Origin: Bacillota bacterium
Lineage (GTDB): Bacteria; Bacillota; Clostridia; Lachnospirales; Lachnospiraceae
Length of the DNA stretch: 64,000 bases
Assembly (NCBI GenBank): GCA_023391695.1
Contig: JAEWAK010000037.1
Span: 364,501 to 428,500 of the forward strand
Reading direction: 5' to 3'
The translations under genes were made by a program, and so were the position numbers. Below, piece by piece: positions 15,556-25,845 of this stretch. The notes beneath the pieces were generated by a model that saw nothing but the letters and a program-made list of their open reading frames with translations, was not told the DNA's origin and ran no database searches. Numbering within the stretch: position 1 is the first letter of the stretch; each line of letters begins with the position of its first letter.

Positions 15556-17787
15556 TTAATTTATTTTAAATAATTGTATTGCCTGTTCTAACTTCTTGGC
15601 ATCGCTGGCAAGTTCCAAAGCGGACTCACTTAAGTTTTCAACGGAACCGATCTGGCTGATGGCCGTTGCACTTACCTCTTCGGAGGAAGCTGCCGTCTGC
15701 TGTGCTACTGCGGAAATACTGCGGATTGCATCCATGCTGACTTCTTTTGCACTTTCAATGCCCTTGATACCGATAGAAATATTATCCAGGTTTGTAACAA
15801 GGTTTCCGACATGTTTATTAATATCTTCAAATACCTTGATGGTTTTATTTAAGGATTCCGTCTGGGATTCTACAATGTTTTCCGCCTGTTTTGCAGATAC
15901 TACCGTGCCCTGTGTCTTATTCTGGATTTCCCTTACAATACCCTGGATCTGGCTGGCTGCCTTCATGGACTGGTCGGCTAACTTACGGATTTCATCCGCT
16001 ACTACCGCAAAGCCCCTGCCTGCGTCACCTGCCCTGGCTGCTTCAATGGAAGCATTTAAGGAAAGCAGATTGGTTTGGGCGGCAATTTCATTGATGATAC
16101 CTACAAAATTACCGATATTACGTGACTGTAATTCCAAGGCTTCGATATCCTTAATTACTATCTGGGTAACATTTGTTGTCGCTTTGGACTTATCATTTAA
16201 TTCATCAATAATGACTAAACCGTCACCGACAATCCCTTTTGTATTCGTAGCGATACGTTCAATTTCATATGTACTGCTGTATACCTGGTTGATTTTTTCC
16301 GACAGATTGGCCATCTGTCCCAGACAGTGTTCCGTATCTTCCGCCTGCTGTACCACACCTTTTTCGATTTCGTCAATGGTGAAGGAAATATCCTTGGTCG
16401 CTCCCAGTATCTTCTCTGAAGTAACCGAGAGTAAATCTGCCGATTCCGTTACCTTCGTACCTACACCCGCGACTTCACCGATTAAGTTGCTCATACCTGC
16501 CGTCATATCAGACAGTCCGTCCGATAGTATCAGGAATTCATCTTTTCGTTTCGTATTGAACTTGGCCGTCAAATCTCCTTTTGCCGCCAGGGAAATAGAT
16601 TTAACAAGTTGAGAAATTGCACTGCCGATTCCGCCTGCAATGATGGTACCTAATACGATCGCTATGATACATGCAACTGTTATGAATATAATACTTAAAT
16701 TCCGGATAGCACTGGGCTGTTTTAATATTTCTGCCTTTGGAACCAAAGCACACACCATAGCTCCGGTGTTGCCGACTTTACTGTACAGGTAAAGATATTC
16801 CTCATCGTCATAGGTCTGATAGGAAAAACCATTTTCATCTTCACTTTCAACGGCACTCTTATAAAATTCACGTTCCGTAAACACATCCAATAACTCAGGG
16901 TTTGTCAGGGATTCTCTGCCGTCCGCGGTTACAAAGCCAATTATACTTCCATTGCCGGTGTCAAGCTCATTCAGTACATTCATGATTTCTTCCAGAGATA
17001 CATCCATTACAATCAATCCGTTGCTGTAGGAAAGTTTGCTTATCAAAGCCATTGCATAGTCGGATTTATCCATCTTCATCGGTCCGTCAATGCCATCATG
17101 GGTACCTACCCAGACATTACGAGACGGATTATCCATAATTTTTTTTGCTTCATCGGTTTCGGTAAACTGGGTAAATATATCCTTGGGGGCTGTTCCGAAA
17201 GTGGATACGGGACTTCCTACGTCAGCCATAATATGGATAGCTTCCACAAAGGTATTGGTTTCCCTTATGACGATAGTCTCTTCCTGTAGCTGTCTTAATG
17301 CCGTTACGTTATCAAGGGTATCTTCCTTATTGACTCTTCTGTAATAATTTTCAACCGTATTACTGAGCGAAAATTCAATTGCCTTATCCGCAACGGAACT
17401 TAAACCCAGTCCCAGATATTTGCTGACCGCATTCAGCGTATCGGTTGTACTCTTCTCATAATTTGTAATGATTGCTTCCGAAGATGTCTGATAGGATACC
17501 ACACCGAAAACTGCCAGTAAAATTACAGGAATGGAAAAAGCAGCAAGAATTTTGACCCGAATCCCATTAAATCGATCCAGAATCTTTAACCTTTCCCTGA
17601 CCTCTTCCTTTACTTTCTCCTTCTTATCTTTTACTTCTTTTGATTTGAAATCCAGCCTCTTCTTTTCCTTATCAAGCCTTTCCTGTGCTTTCGCCTCCAT
17701 GGCTTCTTTCTTTTTCTCCGCTTTTAAAAACTCCGTTAATTTTTTCGCATTATCATTCCCCATCAATGAATCAAAAAATTTTTTCAT
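15556..17787 (-). CDS. Methyl-accepting chemotaxis protein with long cytoplasmic N-terminal extension
   Basis: 743 residues from ATG 17787 (AGGAGG 11 bases upstream; an ATG 21 bases earlier abuts its only G-rich motif). Residues 1-80 are highly charged and coiled-coil-prone (KAEKKKEAMEAKAQERLDKE) and precede the first membrane helix near 82-104. A double-Cache-like sensor of about 270 residues follows, then a second helix (about 370-395), HAMP, and the signalling domain with the conserved tip EIAAQTNLLSLNASIEAARA and ADEIRKLADQS. It should control CheA/CheW by ligand binding. No che gene is nearby. The N-terminal extension is not part of the standard architecture. Confidence 0.93.
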   Translation of the reverse strand: MKKFFDSLMGNDNAKKLTEFLKAEKKKEAMEAKAQERLDKEKKRLDFKSKEVKDKKEKVKEEVRERLKILDRFNGIRVKILAAFSIPVILLAVFGVVSYQTSSEAIITNYEKSTTDTLNAVSKYLGLGLSSVADKAIEFSLSNTVENYYRRVNKEDTLDNVTALRQLQEETIVIRETNTFVEAIHIMADVGSPVSTFGTAPKDIFTQFTETDEAKKIMDNPSRNVWVGTHDGIDGPMKMDKSDYAMALISKLSYSNGLIVMDVSLEEIMNVLNELDTGNGSIIGFVTADGRESLTNPELLDVFTEREFYKSAVESEDENGFSYQTYDDEEYLYLYSKVGNTGAMVCALVPKAEILKQPSAIRNLSIIFITVACIIAIVLGTIIAGGIGSAISQLVKSISLAAKGDLTAKFNTKRKDEFLILSDGLSDMTAGMSNLIGEVAGVGTKVTESADLLSVTSEKILGATKDISFTIDEIEKGVVQQAEDTEHCLGQMANLSEKINQVYSSTYEIERIATNTKGIVGDGLVIIDELNDKSKATTNVTQIVIKDIEALELQSRNIGNFVGIINEIAAQTNLLSLNASIEAARAGDAGRGFAVVADEIRKLADQSMKAASQIQGIVREIQNKTQGTVVSAKQAENIVESQTESLNKTIKVFEDINKHVGNLVTNLDNISIGIKGIESAKEVSMDAIRSISAVAQQTAASSEEVSATAISQIGSVENLSESALELASDAKKLEQAIQLFKIN

Positions 17788-18157
17788 TCTCAGTTGATCC
17801 TCCTGCATCCCCTTAGTAGGTCATATTTTTTAAACTTTTGTAAAATAATCACATCTTAGTTGCTCCTGAAGCAACTTAAAATACGAAAACAAAACATGTT
17901 TTACAAAAATATATACCCCTTTTTATGTAATTTGTCCATCTTGCATACAATTATATCACATAAACTTGCAAAATAAAATGTTTTTCTACAAATTATCACA
18001 TTTTTGTCAAAATCTACAAATATTTTAAGATAATGCCAGATTTTACATAATAGTGCTTAATGGGGGCTGCATGCAGGATTCGGGCATTATTTCACCTTGA
18101 ATTCGGTCATGTATATATTCGCTTTCTTTATGCATACTGTCAGTCTTTCGAATCTTT
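17788..18157. other. Intergenic region without a gene
   Basis: AT-rich. It contains one small hairpin, AGTTGCT/AGCAACT near 17858-17876, in the leader of the chemoreceptor gene. I saw no sigma-D-type promoter, repeat or coding frame I can support. Confidence 0.5.
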
Positions 18158-21100
18158 TTATACTTTTATTTCTTTATTCAAACCGAAAGAATAAATAATC
18201 CTTTCCTTCACGTTTATACCTGTTAATTGTTCCAGTGCTTTCTGGTAATAATCCAGCTGTACCCGGTAACGCCTGGCCAACCGTTCTTCTCCGTCCGTTC
18301 CGTTCACGGCATCCGTCTTATAATCCAGCAAAATCCACTTCCCCTCTTCTTCAAAATACACATCGATGATCCCCTGTATTAATACCGTTTCCTCACTTTT
18401 TAAACTGCTGTTGATTTCGCGGGCTTTCATTCCCATGACAAACTGGCGTTCTTTATAAAGCCCTCCATGCTCCGCGGCTTTTCGCATCCGTCCGGCAATG
18501 GGACTTTTGGTAAATTTATATAATTTTTCCGCATCCAGGGCATTTAAATCAGTATCACTTATTTTGCCCCTGTCCGCCAGTGCGGATAAGAGCGTCTCCA
18601 CATCCTCCTGTGCCTGAATACCGGACAAATCCATTGATTCCAGTACGGTATGATACAGGGTTCCCAGATCGGCTCCGGCAACCGTATCCGCTGCCTTTGC
18701 AAATCCGGGAGTCGGATATTCCGCTGCTTTTTTTTCAATTGCTTTAATGGGTACTCCAAAATCTTCGGCTTCATACTGCCCGAGCCTCTTTAATTCCGAT
18801 ACGGTAAGTTTCGTATGGATATTGGTTTCCGTCCGGTAGGGATATTCATACTCCATATAAGACTTAATTTCCTTCCGGATTTCTTCATTGTAGACTAAAT
18901 CCGTATTCCAGTCTTTAAAATCCTCCCGGTTTACTTTTTTAAACAGCTGTTCCATATATTCCCGTTCCGCCGCTTCTTCATAGGAACACTGCTTTATTGT
19001 TATTTCGGCAGGGGCTGTGTACAGAGGGCTTCCCACATCCTGCCTGATACCGTATTCTTTCAGGATTTCCTCAAAACCGCGGTAACGCATAAGGGCCGGG
19101 ATAATCCAGTCCAGACAGGTTGCGGCATTGCTTAGCTGGTAATACAAAAGCTGCCTGCCCTTTTGCCTTAAGATGCTGCCCCACCTGGTAAGGATTTTTC
19201 CCATATCTTTTACTCCCCCGGTTAATATCAGCTTTTCCTTTGCCCTTGTCAGGGCAACATAAAGCACCCTCAGTTCTTCCCCCAGGTTTTCCAGGACAAG
19301 TTCTTTCTGAAGTACTTTTTTTACCAGTGTCGGGGCTTTGATCCGTGACTGGTGGTCGATATAATCGATACCGATTCCCAGATCCGGATGGATTAACAGG
19401 CTGCTTCTGGAGTCCTGGTTATTAAAGTTTTTTCCCAGGCCCGCCACAAATACAATGGGGAACTCCAGACCTTTGCTTTTATGTATGCTCATGATCTTAA
19501 CGGTGTTGTCATTTTCACCGGCTATCTTGGCTTCGCCGAAATCGATGTCATACTTGTGGAGCTTTTCAATATATCGTACAAAATGGAACAGGCCGCTGTA
19601 ACTGCTGCTTTCAAATCGGATTGCCCGCTGGATGAGCATATCGATATTAGCCTTTCGCTTCTCCCCGGCCGGCATGGCAGCCGCATAATTATAATAGCCC
19701 GTATCCTCTAAAACTTTTAAAATCAGTTCATGTATGGATAAATGATGGACCATATTACGGTACCGGTCTAATTTTTCTAAAAATTTGTGCAATTTTACCG
19801 AAATTTCGTCCGTATTTTCCTTAACGTATTCCTGTGCAGCTTCATACATAGGGGTACGCCTTCTCGGTATTCTGACCAGCGCCAGCTCATTGCTGGTTAA
19901 ATCCACAATGGGAGAGCGCAATACCGCTGTAAAGGGAATATCCTGTCTGGGATTGTCTATGATTCGCAGTAAATTAAGTACCGTCCGGATCTCTAAAGTC
20001 GAAAAATATCCGGACTGTGTTTCTGTGTGGGAAGATATCCCTTCCGCTGCCAGGGTATCGGCAAAAATTTCAGCCCAGTCACTCATGGTCCGAAGAAGTA
20101 TTACCATATCCCCATAACAGGCTTTCCGGTAAACTTTTTCCCCTTTATCGAAGACCAGCAGCCCGTTCACCGGGTCTGCCAACTCCTTCATACGTTTGGC
20201 AATGGTCCTGGCTTCTATTTCTTTGGCGGTATATTCATTTTCCTCAGCCTCATTCTCTTCACCCGGCACCTTTTCCACCGTATAATCTTCGCTTTCTTCC
20301 TTCTTAGGAGAAGGTGCTGTGGAAACCAGAATTACCTCCGTATCCGCAGAAATACCCTCTGTCTGCGTTCCGAAGTCCGCGCCGGCATAGAGGGCAGCCT
20401 GTTCGTCGTATAAAATATTGCCAAGTTTCCTGGTCATAATCTGTTCAAAAATAAAGTTGATGCTGTCAAGCACCACCGGCCTGCTTCGGAAATTCTTATG
20501 TAGATCGATCCTTTGGTGACGGCTATCCTCCAGGTCATAAGTATCGTATTTTTCCATGAAAATCTCCGGCCTGGCAAGGCGGAACCGGTAAATGCTCTGT
20601 TTAACATCACCCACCATGAACAGGTTGGGACTGCCGAACCGCTCTCTGCTGATACTGGTCAAAATGGTCTCCTGAACCAGGTTGCTGTCCTGATATTCAT
20701 CTATCATGATTTCCGCATAATGCTCACATAGTTCGTCCGCCGCCGGGGTAGGTAACATGATACTGTTCTTTTTTTGCACCAGTATATTCAGGGCAAAATG
20801 TTCCAGGTCGTTAAAATCCACTATATTTTTTTCGGATTTCTTTTTCGCATAGGCGCCGGCAAAGTCTTTACACAGGCTTATCAATACCTCCACAGGCTGT
20901 TTCATAGCCGTCATATCGGCAAGCATTTCCTCAGGGGACTGAAAAAAATAATTCTTACTTAAGTCATTTACGGCCTTCTTAATTTCTTCCCGGATTGCCT
21001 TTACCTGGTTTTTCTTCTCCTCACTTACCCCTTCTTCCTTTTTGCCGGATAGCCTGGCAAAGGAAAAACTATAGAGGAAATTCCCGTAATCCTCATAATC

Positions 21101-21889
21101 CTCCAATCCGGATAACTGAAGCAGCAGGGCCTCATCACTCTTTAAAGCCCCAAGATAAGCCCCAGGCCCGTCCGCCTCTTCACAAATCCCGATGGCCTCC
21201 CTGCATCTGGCCAGTAAATCCCCGGTCACGTTCTTAAGGTAATCAAGCAAAGCCCACATCCAGTCGGAAGCTTTCATCTCCTCCAGAGTGGCAACGGAAA
21301 AGGTATTCTTTTTTTCTTCCAGCCATTCTTCGGGCCAGGGATAACTCATGGAGAAATTGTAAAGCCGCAGAATCAATTCTTCTACCGCCCCGTCGGACTT
21401 GCCGGATGAAAAGGTTTCTATAAAATCCAGAAACTCTTCCTTCCCGTCTTCATAATAACCCTCCAGCAGTTCACTGATAACATCCGATTTTAACAGGGTT
21501 AATTCCGCTTCCTCCGCGATACGGAAGGAGGGGTCCAGATCAATGGTATTAAAATGATTCCGGATTACATTCAGGCAGAAACTGTGTATGGTCGTAATCT
21601 GGGCGCTGTGTACCAGTGTCACCTGTTTTTGCAGGTGAAGGTTCTCCGGCATTTGTGCAATCTTTTTTTCGATTGCCTCTCCGATTCTCTCCCGCATCTC
21701 CGCCGCGGCCGCGTTGGTAAAGGTAACAATTAACAAACGGTCAATGTCAATGGGATGGTCCCCCTCCGTAATCAGGGAAATAATCCGTTCCACCAGTACG
21801 GCCGTCTTGCCGGAGCCGGCGGCGGCGGAAACCAGGATATTCCGCTCCCTTAAATCAATCACTTTCTGTTGTTCATCCGTCCACTTCAT
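18158..21889 (-). CDS. addA: ATP-dependent helicase/nuclease subunit A (AddA)
   Basis: 1243 residues, GGAGGG before the ATG. It is a UvrD/Rep superfamily 1 helicase: Walker A NILVSAAAGSGKTAVLVERI near residue 20, Walker B/DExx MIDEYQDSNLVQE, motif VGDVKQSIYRFRLARPEIF, and MSIHKSKGLEFPIVFVAGL plus LRVLYVALTRAKEKLIL. The C-terminal RecB-type nuclease domain has ILLDYKTDAV, the catalytic Asp-Lys pair. With AddB it processes double-strand ends for RecA. It overlaps addB by 17 bp on the same strand, so expression is coupled. Length is normal. Confidence 0.97.
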   Translation of the reverse strand: MKWTDEQQKVIDLRERNILVSAAAGSGKTAVLVERIISLITEGDHPIDIDRLLIVTFTNAAAAEMRERIGEAIEKKIAQMPENLHLQKQVTLVHSAQITTIHSFCLNVIRNHFNTIDLDPSFRIAEEAELTLLKSDVISELLEGYYEDGKEEFLDFIETFSSGKSDGAVEELILRLYNFSMSYPWPEEWLEEKKNTFSVATLEEMKASDWMWALLDYLKNVTGDLLARCREAIGICEEADGPGAYLGALKSDEALLLQLSGLEDYEDYGNFLYSFSFARLSGKKEEGVSEEKKNQVKAIREEIKKAVNDLSKNYFFQSPEEMLADMTAMKQPVEVLISLCKDFAGAYAKKKSEKNIVDFNDLEHFALNILVQKKNSIMLPTPAADELCEHYAEIMIDEYQDSNLVQETILTSISRERFGSPNLFMVGDVKQSIYRFRLARPEIFMEKYDTYDLEDSRHQRIDLHKNFRSRPVVLDSINFIFEQIMTRKLGNILYDEQAALYAGADFGTQTEGISADTEVILVSTAPSPKKEESEDYTVEKVPGEENEAEENEYTAKEIEARTIAKRMKELADPVNGLLVFDKGEKVYRKACYGDMVILLRTMSDWAEIFADTLAAEGISSHTETQSGYFSTLEIRTVLNLLRIIDNPRQDIPFTAVLRSPIVDLTSNELALVRIPRRRTPMYEAAQEYVKENTDEISVKLHKFLEKLDRYRNMVHHLSIHELILKVLEDTGYYNYAAAMPAGEKRKANIDMLIQRAIRFESSSYSGLFHFVRYIEKLHKYDIDFGEAKIAGENDNTVKIMSIHKSKGLEFPIVFVAGLGKNFNNQDSRSSLLIHPDLGIGIDYIDHQSRIKAPTLVKKVLQKELVLENLGEELRVLYVALTRAKEKLILTGGVKDMGKILTRWGSILRQKGRQLLYYQLSNAATCLDWIIPALMRYRGFEEILKEYGIRQDVGSPLYTAPAEITIKQCSYEEAAEREYMEQLFKKVNREDFKDWNTDLVYNEEIRKEIKSYMEYEYPYRTETNIHTKLTVSELKRLGQYEAEDFGVPIKAIEKKAAEYPTPGFAKAADTVAGADLGTLYHTVLESMDLSGIQAQEDVETLLSALADRGKISDTDLNALDAEKLYKFTKSPIAGRMRKAAEHGGLYKERQFVMGMKAREINSSLKSEETVLIQGIIDVYFEEEGKWILLDYKTDAVNGTDGEERLARRYRVQLDYYQKALEQLTGINVKERIIYSFGLNKEIKV

Positions 21890-24800
21890 CGGAATTCCCT
21901 CCTTCCTTTAGGGATTTTTCCTGCTTTAAGATCCTGTCCCAGACCTCCTCCTTGGACAAGGCGGCAAGGTTTCGGTATGCGTACCCCTCCAATTTGGTAT
22001 CAAAGCCGCATACGCTTTTATAGATACAATAATCGCAGGCACTTGCTTTACCCATCTGGTAAGGCCTGATATCGGTTTTCCCTTCCAGTATCTTCAATCC
22101 GTATTGATATACGGTATCTTTCACAAACCCTTCCATGGCTTTTAACCGGTTTATATCGGCTATGCTGGAGCGTTTGGTAGGATAGCCGTCTTTATTGCTT
22201 TCCACCGGTATGATATCTGATTTTACGGAGGGCCTGATTTCTTCCCCTGCACTGTAAAAGCTCTTATCCAGATGTTTAATTACCTCCGGGCTGCTGTTTA
22301 CAATGCCGTTCATCCTTAGTTCCTTCAGGATGCTTTCTTCCACATGGCCGCTTTTCTCCACAAAGGGATCATCTATATTATAATATAGGATTCCTGCCGG
22401 AATGACCGCTTTGCCCGGATGCTCCCGCTCCATTAATTCCATGGCCGCATTCATATAAACAGCCAGCTGTATCTGTAATCCGTAATAAACCAATAAAAGG
22501 TCAAAGGATGTGTTACCGGATTTGTAATCAATTACCTTGACCATAAGCCTGTCATCCTCTTCATAAATATCCAGCCGGTCAATCCTGCCTAAAAGGCGGA
22601 TACCTTCTTCTTCCGACAAGTCAATCTTTAAGCTGTTAAGCTGGTTTTCACCGGAGAAAAACAGCTCAAAACCTATGGGTTCAAAATCCCCCTTCTTGAT
22701 CTGCTCACATAAAGCCCATAAAGTCCTTTTTGTAATCCGCTCTACACGTTTTACAATATACTGGTATCTTTTGGTACTGCCAAAGATGGCATTTCCGTAA
22801 CCTTCCGCCGCTTCCATTACACACTGGCTGCCCCATTCGTCCCGAAGGCCGTCGGGAATGGTATGCCAGTTATACTCACTGGAGGCCATCTTTCTGGAAA
22901 ACAGTTCAATGGCATTATGAAACAAATTCCCTATATCCGGTACCGCCAGCCGGTATTCCTGCCGTTCCATCAGCTCCAGCCCATAGCTGATATAATGGGC
23001 AAAGGCGCAGGCCGCATATTTTTCAAACCGGGTTACGCTTCCGGTCAGGGAATTCCCGTACAGTTCCCTTGCTATCTGTTTTGACAGTCCCCTTTCCTTG
23101 TTTACATAAAAAGCCGCCTGAACCAAGCTTTGTACGGAAGTTTCATATTCCTCCCCGGAAGAATAATAGCTGAATAATTCTTTCCACAAATCCGTGGTTT
23201 CTTCATAGGGATACTTTCTCAAACCTTCAATCAGGTAATCCATACCCCCGTTACTACCGATAATATGGGATAAATCTTCCTTCCGTATATCCTCATCCCA
23301 AACCTTAAGTTCCGGGAACAGCTTCTTCACCGTTTCGATCAGATAGGATGGCCTTACGGCTTTGCCGTCCCCGTCCAGTTTACTGTAGGTAATATAGAGC
23401 CTGTCCTGGGGTTTTGTCATATTTAAATACAAATAAAATTTTTCCGTATAAGCGGCCTGCCGTATAGTCGGCGCCATTTCCATATCATGGTCGGCCAGCA
23501 CCTGTCTTTCCATATCGGTAAGGATCCCGCCGCTGCCGCTGCTTTTGGGAATGATGCCGTCATTGACTCCTACAAAGAAAAGGACTTTAATATCCTTAAG
23601 CCTTGTCCTTTCTATATCCCCCACCATGACCTGGTCCAGGCCCGGCGGTATCAGCCCCACTTTCGCTTCTGTCAGGCCTGCTTCCAGTACTTCTATGTAT
23701 TCCCTTAAGGAGATGACCTCATCCCCTAAAAGTTCCGCCAGCTTTTCATATAAATCCATGACAATGCCATAGATCTGTTCATATTCCCTGGCTGTCCCCA
23801 AAAGGTTCTCTTCACGGAAGGTATCCGAAAATGCCTCCAGCTTGCAGGCAGCATCCATCCTGACCCCAAACCCGTAAAGGGCAGCGGTATAATCCTTGAC
23901 ACTTTTCGTCCGGTCCGACAGAACATCATATAACGGTGCAATCTCTTCGAAAAAAGCCTGCCTTATTTCGTTAATCCTTGTCAGTTCCCCTTCTTTCTGT
24001 CCCCGATAGGTCCTGGTCCAGTTATTCTCCCATTTGTGATATCCCCGTATCCCCAGAGCGATTACATAATTCTCAAGGATATCCACATCTTCCCGGGCTG
24101 TGCCTGCAAGGCCGCAGCGCAGATAACGGAATACACTTTCGTAATCGAAATTATTCCGGATAATGTCCAGGGCCGAGCGAATCAGTTCAACAAAGGGATT
24201 GGACAGTATGTCCCTCTTATTATCAATAAAGCAGGCAATTCCTGCTTTATCAAACTCCCTGCCCAGTTCCCTGCCATAGGAAGCGATATCCCCTGTGACC
24301 ACCGCAATATCCTGGTACCGGTATTGTTTATTCCGGATGAGTTCCTTAATCTCCTGAATGACAAAACCCACCTCCTGCCTGATATCCCTTGCAGCATGAA
24401 TGCTGATGTTATCCTGGTCCTTATTATAAGTTTTAGCCGGGTAACGGAAAATATTGGCCTCTAAAGCGGCCAGGGCCTGGCTGCTTTTATAACGATAAGG
24501 CACCTTTAGGGGTGCCAGGTCTTCCATAAAGAAAGGCGGATCCACCAAAATGTTTTCTTCTGCCGCAAGATCCGTCAGTTTTCGGATGGTTTTTTTACTT
24601 AAATGGAACAACTGGAATTCCGCATCCGGAATATCCAGCTCTTTCTTATCTATGGTCACGGTGATAAGGACTTTTTTTGCTTTTTTCATTAACAGAGTCA
24701 GTAATTTATACTGTGCCGGGGTAAATCCGGTAAATCCGTCCAGGCAGATAATACTGCCCTCAATCAGAACGGATTTTTCGATTACTTCGCAGAGTACGTC

Positions 24801-25343
24801 CAGGATTTCTTCTGCCGTGATATAATTTTTGTCCAGATATTCCTTAAAAGTTTTATATATCAGGATAATGTCGTGGAGTTTACTCGAAAGCAGCGGCTTA
24901 TTTTCCATGAGGGCCTGCATTTCTTCCAGCATGGGAATACTGATGCTGTATTGGTATATTTCAGATATCAGAGATTTTAATTCATCAATAAACCCCTGCT
25001 TCTGTACATCATGGTTAAATAACTCCAGTTCCTTTTTCTTACGGGCTACGATTTTACGTAACACCATGCTTTTTCCCGTATCTTCCAGCACAGGCCTGTC
25101 GTTTCCCCCAACCTCATCAAAAATCCGGTAGGCAAGGCGCATAAAGCTTAATATATCAATATTCATGGTTCCCTGCCTGGGATGCAGGGAAACAATGTCT
25201 TTTTGTGTCTGGAGGGTAAACTGCTCCGGAACCAGGACATAATAATTTGTATTATCGTTATGTATGGATTTTTCAATAATTTCTTTATATAGATGATAAG
25301 ATTTTCCTGACCCGGATCTTCCCATTACCAACTGTAAGGACAT
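21873..25343 (-). CDS. addB: ATP-dependent helicase/nuclease subunit B (AddB)
   Basis: 1156 residues, AAGGAGG before the ATG. N-terminal Walker A MGRSGSGKSYHLYKEI, a divergent helicase-like body, and a C-terminal nuclease with KVIDYKSGNTSFDL. The iron-sulfur cluster cysteines of the family are visible: YAACAFAHY in the body and CDYCIYKSVCGFD at the end. AddB supplies the second nuclease and Chi-recognition role of the AddAB complex. First gene of the addBA pair. The cluster cysteines are intact. Confidence 0.96.
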   Translation of the reverse strand: MSLQLVMGRSGSGKSYHLYKEIIEKSIHNDNTNYYVLVPEQFTLQTQKDIVSLHPRQGTMNIDILSFMRLAYRIFDEVGGNDRPVLEDTGKSMVLRKIVARKKKELELFNHDVQKQGFIDELKSLISEIYQYSISIPMLEEMQALMENKPLLSSKLHDIILIYKTFKEYLDKNYITAEEILDVLCEVIEKSVLIEGSIICLDGFTGFTPAQYKLLTLLMKKAKKVLITVTIDKKELDIPDAEFQLFHLSKKTIRKLTDLAAEENILVDPPFFMEDLAPLKVPYRYKSSQALAALEANIFRYPAKTYNKDQDNISIHAARDIRQEVGFVIQEIKELIRNKQYRYQDIAVVTGDIASYGRELGREFDKAGIACFIDNKRDILSNPFVELIRSALDIIRNNFDYESVFRYLRCGLAGTAREDVDILENYVIALGIRGYHKWENNWTRTYRGQKEGELTRINEIRQAFFEEIAPLYDVLSDRTKSVKDYTAALYGFGVRMDAACKLEAFSDTFREENLLGTAREYEQIYGIVMDLYEKLAELLGDEVISLREYIEVLEAGLTEAKVGLIPPGLDQVMVGDIERTRLKDIKVLFFVGVNDGIIPKSSGSGGILTDMERQVLADHDMEMAPTIRQAAYTEKFYLYLNMTKPQDRLYITYSKLDGDGKAVRPSYLIETVKKLFPELKVWDEDIRKEDLSHIIGSNGGMDYLIEGLRKYPYEETTDLWKELFSYYSSGEEYETSVQSLVQAAFYVNKERGLSKQIARELYGNSLTGSVTRFEKYAACAFAHYISYGLELMERQEYRLAVPDIGNLFHNAIELFSRKMASSEYNWHTIPDGLRDEWGSQCVMEAAEGYGNAIFGSTKRYQYIVKRVERITKRTLWALCEQIKKGDFEPIGFELFFSGENQLNSLKIDLSEEEGIRLLGRIDRLDIYEEDDRLMVKVIDYKSGNTSFDLLLVYYGLQIQLAVYMNAAMELMEREHPGKAVIPAGILYYNIDDPFVEKSGHVEESILKELRMNGIVNSSPEVIKHLDKSFYSAGEEIRPSVKSDIIPVESNKDGYPTKRSSIADINRLKAMEGFVKDTVYQYGLKILEGKTDIRPYQMGKASACDYCIYKSVCGFDTKLEGYAYRNLAALSKEEVWDRILKQEKSLKEGGNSDEVDG

Positions 25344-25436
25344 GCCGTTTTCCTCCTTAGTTATTCCATTTTGCTGCGGCTCTGACCTATTACGCAGCTA
25401 TGCAGCTATTACAGCGAAGGCTCAGTCCTACTGAAA

Positions 25437-25493
25437 AGTTAAGCCTGACTTCCGCCGGCCAGACGGGAGACTTCCTTGATAGGTTATAGTAAA
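25437..25493. repeat. Intergenic repeat, GAGACTTCCTTxATAGGTTA family
   Basis: Reads TAAGCCTGACTTCCGCCG ... GGGAGACTTCCTTGATAGGTTATAG. A related stretch is at 29463-29516 (AAGTCTAACTCCTGCCG ... AGAGACTTCCTTTATAGGTTA). A shorter echo, ACTTCCCTGATAGG, lies near 46914. Confidence 0.45.
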
Positions 25494-25522
25494 GCCCGCC
25501 TGCAATTCCTCAATGCGCTTTC

Positions 25523-25718
25523 ATTATATCATGTCCGCAAGCTCCCATGATATGCGGTACTTCGTACCGTTGATGCGCACTCACTGTGTTCGGCGCTGAT
25601 ATAATGTCTACCGACATTATATCATGTCCGCAAGCTACCATGATATGCGGTACTTCGTACCGTTGATGCGCACTCACTGTGTTCGGCGCTGATATAATGT
25701 CTACCGACATTATATCAT
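25523..25718. repeat. Two tandem copies of a 93-bp palindromic element
   Basis: Copies at 25523-25615 and 25616-25708 differ at one base (GCTCCC against GCTACC), plus the first 10 bases of a third. Each contains GGTACTTCGTACC, a TATAATGTC/GACATTATA stem and CGCAAGCT. A diverged copy in the opposite orientation is at 62674-62771. An open frame of 72 residues across the repeat is a by-product. Confidence 0.9.
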
Positions 25719-25773
25719 AATAATGCATGATTGGTAAGATAAATATAAGTCATGTCCGGATATCGGGAGAAGT

Positions 25774-25817
25774 AAAAAATACTGCCAGGGATATCATTTG
25801 CATATCTCCCGGCAGTA
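25774..25817 (-). terminator. Terminator of the sugar-acid operon
   Basis: ACTGCCAGGGATAT (25781-) pairs with ATATCTCCCGGCAGT, and TATTTTTT follows on the minus strand. It ends the run of minus-strand genes whose last member is the SDR gene. Confidence 0.88.
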
Positions 25818-25845
25818 CATAGCTGATGAATCTCAGAAAACTGTA

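Noticed and set aside
25523..25718. Possible CRISPR-like array
   Set aside because: The 93-bp units are directly adjacent with no variable spacers, and no cas gene is in the window.
25510..25728. Open frame of 72 codons encoding a tandemly repeated peptide
   Set aside because: It only translates the two 93-bp palindromic copies; no ribosome site, and the diverged copy at 62.7 kb does not preserve the frame.
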